Shown here: piece by piece, positions 5,696 through 7,598 of the stretch
How positions within the stretch are numbered: position 1 is the first letter of the stretch
Layout: each line of letters starts with the position of its first letter
NCBI GenBank assembly: GCA_958404085.1
Contig: CATXZX010000074.1
Span: 1-7,598, forward strand
From: an uncultured Prevotellaceae bacterium
Lineage (GTDB): Bacteria > Bacteroidota > Bacteroidia > Bacteroidales > Bacteroidaceae
Length of the DNA: 7,598 nucleotides
Reading direction: 5' to 3'
Made by a program: the position numbers and the translations under genes
Notes under the pieces: generated by a model
The model's database searches: none
What the model saw: the letters and a program-made list of their open reading frames with translations, nothing else
What the model was told of the DNA's origin: nothing

Positions 5696-5713
5696 TAGGT
5701 TGAATTTATCCTA
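5696..5713. promoter_or_regulatory. Palindromic candidate operator for Phd
   Basis: TAGG (5696-5699) and CCTA (5710-5713) bracket a near-palindrome in which seven of nine base pairs match, centred on the -35 of the phd-doc promoter. Phd-type antitoxins are known to bind palindromes at their own promoter, alone or with Doc, so this is the natural candidate. Assignment is inference. Confidence 0.35.
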
Positions 5714-5728
5714 CCAACAGGGTATTCT
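5700..5728 (+). promoter_or_regulatory. Promoter of the phd-doc operon
   Basis: TTGAAT (5700-5705) and TATTCT (5723-5728) are 17 bases apart, each matching consensus at four of six positions. It lies about 100 bases upstream of the phd start, in an otherwise gene-free spacer (5655-5827), and overlaps a palindrome that could be its operator. Confidence 0.5.
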
Positions 5729-5827
5729 TTAAGTGAAGGGCTACTCGCGATGTCAACTGCCCATCACCTGAAGCAAGGTTGTGTGGAAAAAACACATCAA
5801 TCTTTATATGCACTGGAGGTGGCATCA

Positions 5828-6070
5828 TTGAATATCAACACAAACAATATTGTTTCCATTACGGAAGCGAATCAAAACTTTTCCAAGGTTGCACGGCTCG
5901 TAGACGAGAATGGGGCTGTCATCATTTTAAAAAACAATGTCCCGCGCTATCTCATTATTGAGTTCGGGCAAGCGGAAAAAGAGCAAATAGCAGCAGACGA
6001 AGATGTCATGTCGATTTCCAAACGGCTGATTTCAAAAAATAGGCAGGCATATGAGGTGCTTGCCAAATGA
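5828..6070 (+). CDS. phd: Phd/YefM-family antitoxin (80 aa)
   Basis: Antitoxin of a Phd/Doc pair. The N-terminal half is the Phd/YefM DNA-binding fold: the strand NIVSIT (residues about 7-12), then EANQNFSKVARLVDENG, and the strand pair VIILKNNVPRYLIIEF (31-46). The C-terminal half is a flexible charged tail ending QAYEVLAK, the part that in this family wraps the toxin and blocks its active site. I choose the TTG at 5828, since GGAGGT (5815-5820) lies 7 bases upstream and the resulting 80 residues match family length and begin just before the conserved fold. The frame is open from an ATG at 5750, which would add 26 residues unlike the family and with no good ribosome binding site. The end overlaps doc by ATGA. 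Known members repress their own operon; a palindrome overlapping the -35 fits that. Confidence 0.85.
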   Translation: MNINTNNIVSITEANQNFSKVARLVDENGAVIILKNNVPRYLIIEFGQAEKEQIAADEDVMSISKRLISKNRQAYEVLAK

Positions 6071-6408
6071 AGAAACTAACAAAAGAACAGGTTCTCATGA
6101 TTCACAGCGAATTGATTCGTGAGACCGGCGGTTCTGATGGCCTGCGCGACGATGGGTTGTTGGACTCGGCATTGAATGCACCGTTTCAAGGGTTTGGAGA
6201 TGTCAACATTCTTCCATCACTGCAGCAAAAGGGCGCTCGCCTTGGGCATGGTTTGATTTGCAATCATGCCTTTGTTGATGGGAATAAGCGTATCGGCGCA
6301 CACATTATGCTCCTGTTTTTATCACTGAATGGGATTGAACTCACGTATACACAGGAGGAATTGTCGGACATGGTGCTGGATGTTGCTGCCAGCAAATTGC
6401 GATTTTAA
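6067..6408 (+). CDS. doc: Doc-family toxin, C-terminus cut short by an in-frame TAA (113 aa)
   Basis: Fic/Doc-superfamily toxin. HAFVDGNKR at 67-75 (H67, F69, D71, N73, K74, R75) is the Doc version of the Fic motif; phage P1 Doc transfers a phosphate to elongation factor EF-Tu and so stops translation. The N-terminus (LTKEQVLMIHSELIRETGGSDGLRDDGLLDSAL) is typical of clostridial Doc. The frame stops at TAA (6406-6408) after SKLRF, then continues as DVVEWIIKHQN before TGA (6442-6444). That tail is what relatives normally carry after an FED step, and full length would be 125 residues, the usual size. A single GAA-to-TAA change explains it. The active-site motif is intact, so the shortened toxin may be partly active or weakened; I cannot tell which. 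The start overlaps phd by ATGA, so expression is coupled. Confidence 0.88.
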   Translation: MKKLTKEQVLMIHSELIRETGGSDGLRDDGLLDSALNAPFQGFGDVNILPSLQQKGARLGHGLICNHAFVDGNKRIGAHIMLLFLSLNGIELTYTQEELSDMVLDVAASKLRF

Positions 6409-6444
6409 GACGTTGTCGAATGGATAATTAAACACCAAAATTGA
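6409..6444 (+). pseudogene. Detached C-terminal tail of doc
   Basis: Eleven codons in the doc frame after its TAA encode DVVEWIIKHQN and end in TGA. The residues fit the final helix of Doc proteins, so this is the remnant 3' end of a formerly longer doc rather than a spacer. It would be translated only by readthrough. Confidence 0.65.
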
Positions 6445-6474
6445 AGGAGAGGCGTAGCCTCTCCTCTGCTTTTA
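6445..6474 (+). terminator. Intrinsic terminator of the phd-doc operon
   Basis: A perfect 9-bp GC-rich stem (6445-6453 with 6457-6465, loop GTA) is followed by CTGC and a T-run (6470-6473). It starts directly after the TGA that ends the full-length doc frame, which also supports the idea that the operon formerly ended there. A clear Rho-independent terminator shape, although the T-run is short. Confidence 0.7.
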
Positions 6475-6498
6475 AACTTAAAAAGAAAGGAAATATAT

Positions 6499-7548
6499 AT
6501 GAATACTTATATTAGAGCCGCCGCATCCTTCTGCGATAAGAACACACTGGTCAAGGTCTGCCGCGTCTGCCGCGTCTGGTCCGAACCCGAACCTGACGGA
6601 TTAGGTTTAGGTTTGCCATATCGGCGCCGGCGTAAGACCATGTTTGTATCATTTAAAAACATTCACGAAGGCGACAAGCTCAGCGTTTTTGACGGCGATA
6701 GTGAGTTCCACTATACTGCAGACGAGGATGCTGCTGAAGAGAGAGATGCGCTGCGCAAGAACGACTCCAACTGGTCTGTGAACGTTACAGACGACAACGG
6801 ACGCACGAAAAAGCTCTTTCCCTCCGATTTTGCGCCCTATATCATCTACCTTTCAGTAGTCAAGAAAGGAGACTGGCGCGGAAGCAATCTTGTTTTTGAA
6901 AGTGTTTTCAATAGTAGCGAAGACATCATCAGAGGGATTCGCTCCATTTTTGAGAGACACGTTAAGGACGAGAGTTGCAGACGACTCTCTGGGGCTGAGC
7001 GAATATCTGACATGGCAAAGAAATATCTCACCCCTGAACACACGGAGCAGTTCGGTTTCCGCTTTATTGCGGAGGGCATGAATTTCGTCAGGTCCGACAT
7101 CAACGACATTCTTCCTAATGACTGTCTGGGTGTCGAACTTACATTTTACAGTTACGAACATGACGAGTATTCCGCATCACCTTTATTCTTTGCCAAGCTC
7201 CCGCATCTGGGCGAACACTGTAAGCAGCCCGAGGGGCGTACCACCGTCGCAGACATCCTTCGGAAGCTGGATGAATTGTACGGCGACCTGCCCGTGGAAA
7301 CGTCGCGCTGGGCTCTGGAGTATCAACTCTGGGCTCGGATGCTGCTGGCGGAAGGCGCGGTCATGCTTAATCCCAAATATCTCGACCCTTCTGCGTGTGA
7401 ATTTCTGGTGTCCATCGACACACTGGAAAGAACCGGCGACGCCGCGATATTGAGAAGGATTTTCAATATCCCTATAAGCGAAATCAAGGCTGCGTGGGAA
7501 GAGCTGTCTGATGATGGTGCTGCCCCATTCAGTTTCGTCTTAAAGTAA
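6499..7548 (+). CDS. Unrecognised protein with repeat-rich N-terminal extension (349 aa)
   Basis: No known family. The ATG at 6499 has AAAGGA (6486-6491) at 7 bases, just after the phd-doc terminator. Residues 1-47 look unlike the rest: VCRVCRVW, EPEP, LGLGLP and RRRR follow one another and are encoded by short DNA repeats that form a hairpin. From M48 (ATG at 6640) onward the protein reads normally: MFVSFKNIHEGDKLSVFDGD, a strand-rich region to about 130, helices at 135-175 (IIRGIRSIFERHVKDES), a strand region at 180-230 and a helical C-terminus (ADILRKLDELYGDL, RWALEYQLWARMLLAEGAVML, LRRIFNIPISEIKAAWEEL). The ancestral start may have been 6640, but no ribosome binding site precedes it. No membrane segment is evident. 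Gene well supported, function unknown. Confidence 0.8.
   Translation: MNTYIRAAASFCDKNTLVKVCRVCRVWSEPEPDGLGLGLPYRRRRKTMFVSFKNIHEGDKLSVFDGDSEFHYTADEDAAEERDALRKNDSNWSVNVTDDNGRTKKLFPSDFAPYIIYLSVVKKGDWRGSNLVFESVFNSSEDIIRGIRSIFERHVKDESCRRLSGAERISDMAKKYLTPEHTEQFGFRFIAEGMNFVRSDINDILPNDCLGVELTFYSYEHDEYSASPLFFAKLPHLGEHCKQPEGRTTVADILRKLDELYGDLPVETSRWALEYQLWARMLLAEGAVMLNPKYLDPSACEFLVSIDTLERTGDAAILRRIFNIPISEIKAAWEELSDDGAAPFSFVLK
6556..6617 (+). repeat. Nested short repeats forming a long hairpin in a coding region
   Basis: A 9-base unit GTCTGCCGC is repeated about 2.7 times (6556-6579). Next, two GAACC[C/T] hexamers on the left and two TTAGGT hexamers on the right form an inverted pair: 6582-6596 pairs with 6601-6615 (14 of 15 positions, three of them G-T wobbles) around the loop CGGA, and GG (6578-6579) can add to CC (6616-6617). 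It stays in frame with the 349-residue gene. Confidence 0.65.
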
Positions 7549-7560
7549 AAACGAGAGTAC

Positions 7561-7598
7561 ATGCATCGAAAAGAAGGGTTGAACATTATACGGCGATG
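7561..7598 (+). CDS. Possible start of another gene, cut by the window edge
   Basis: An ATG at 7561 opens a frame (MHRKEGLNIIRR) that runs off the right end, 12 bases after the stop of the preceding gene. The upstream GAGAG (7553-7557) is only a weak ribosome binding site. Too short to judge; a different start beyond the edge is equally possible. Confidence 0.25.
   Translation, partial: MHRKEGLNIIRR

Noticed and set aside
5750..5827. Upstream ATG start for the antitoxin, adding 26 residues
   Set aside because: No good ribosome binding site precedes it, the added residues do not fit the Phd/YefM family, and a TTG at 5828 with GGAGGT at 7 bases gives normal length.
6556..6617. Short repeats considered as a CRISPR array or plasmid iterons
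   Set aside because: Units are 6-9 bases, adjacent or inverted, without spacers and inside an open reading frame.

Overview
This window looks like accessory DNA (plasmid, integrative element or large prophage) from a low-to-mid GC Clostridia-type Firmicute. The pointers are strong AAAGGAG/AGGAGG ribosome binding sites in front of nearly every gene, tight head-to-tail packing on one strand, many small proteins of no recognisable family, a nucleoside-deoxyribosyltransferase-like protein of a type common in phages, and a Phd/Doc addiction module. Assignment to Clostridia is inference from style and from the clostridial look of the Doc protein; no marker gene is present. All supported genes are on the + strand.

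Layout. 45-818: unrecognised protein with a cysteine cluster and an acidic C-terminal block, followed by a strong hairpin (867-901). 952-1368: small unrecognised protein whose last codons are a run of ten T. 1393-2130: radical SAM enzyme (CxxxCxxC, GGEP), translationally coupled to a 66-residue acidic protein (2132-2332). 2333-2699: gene-free stretch holding a good promoter (2486-2514) and a roughly 180-base structured leader. 2700-5654: compact run of a DUF4406-like protein, five or six unrecognised small proteins and a two-knuckle zinc-ribbon protein, most with their own Shine-Dalgarno and several with overlapping ends. 5655-5827: gene-free spacer with a promoter and an overlapping palindrome that probably drives the toxin-antitoxin pair. 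5828-6444: phd (TTG start) and doc, followed by a clear hairpin terminator (6445-6465). 6499-7548: a 349-residue unrecognised protein with a repeat-rich N-terminus, then possibly the start of another gene at the right edge.

How they may work together. The Phd/Doc pair would act as a maintenance or addiction unit for the element. The DUF4406-like protein suggests nucleotide or nucleoside-related chemistry, and the radical SAM enzyme with its coupled small protein is the most enzymatic-looking pair. No replication, transfer, integration or capsid gene is visible, so the element type cannot be fixed from this window.

The observations most worth a second look are: (1) doc is cut 11 sense codons short by a TAA that looks like a GAA-to-TAA change, because the frame continues with a normal Doc C-terminal helix; (2) a nearly perfect hairpin built of short inverted hexamer repeats lies in frame in the N-terminus of the 349-residue protein; (3) the frame at 4582-4896 reads like protein well upstream of any credible start codon; (4) the structured leader before 2700 contains a segment complementary to that gene's ribosome binding site.
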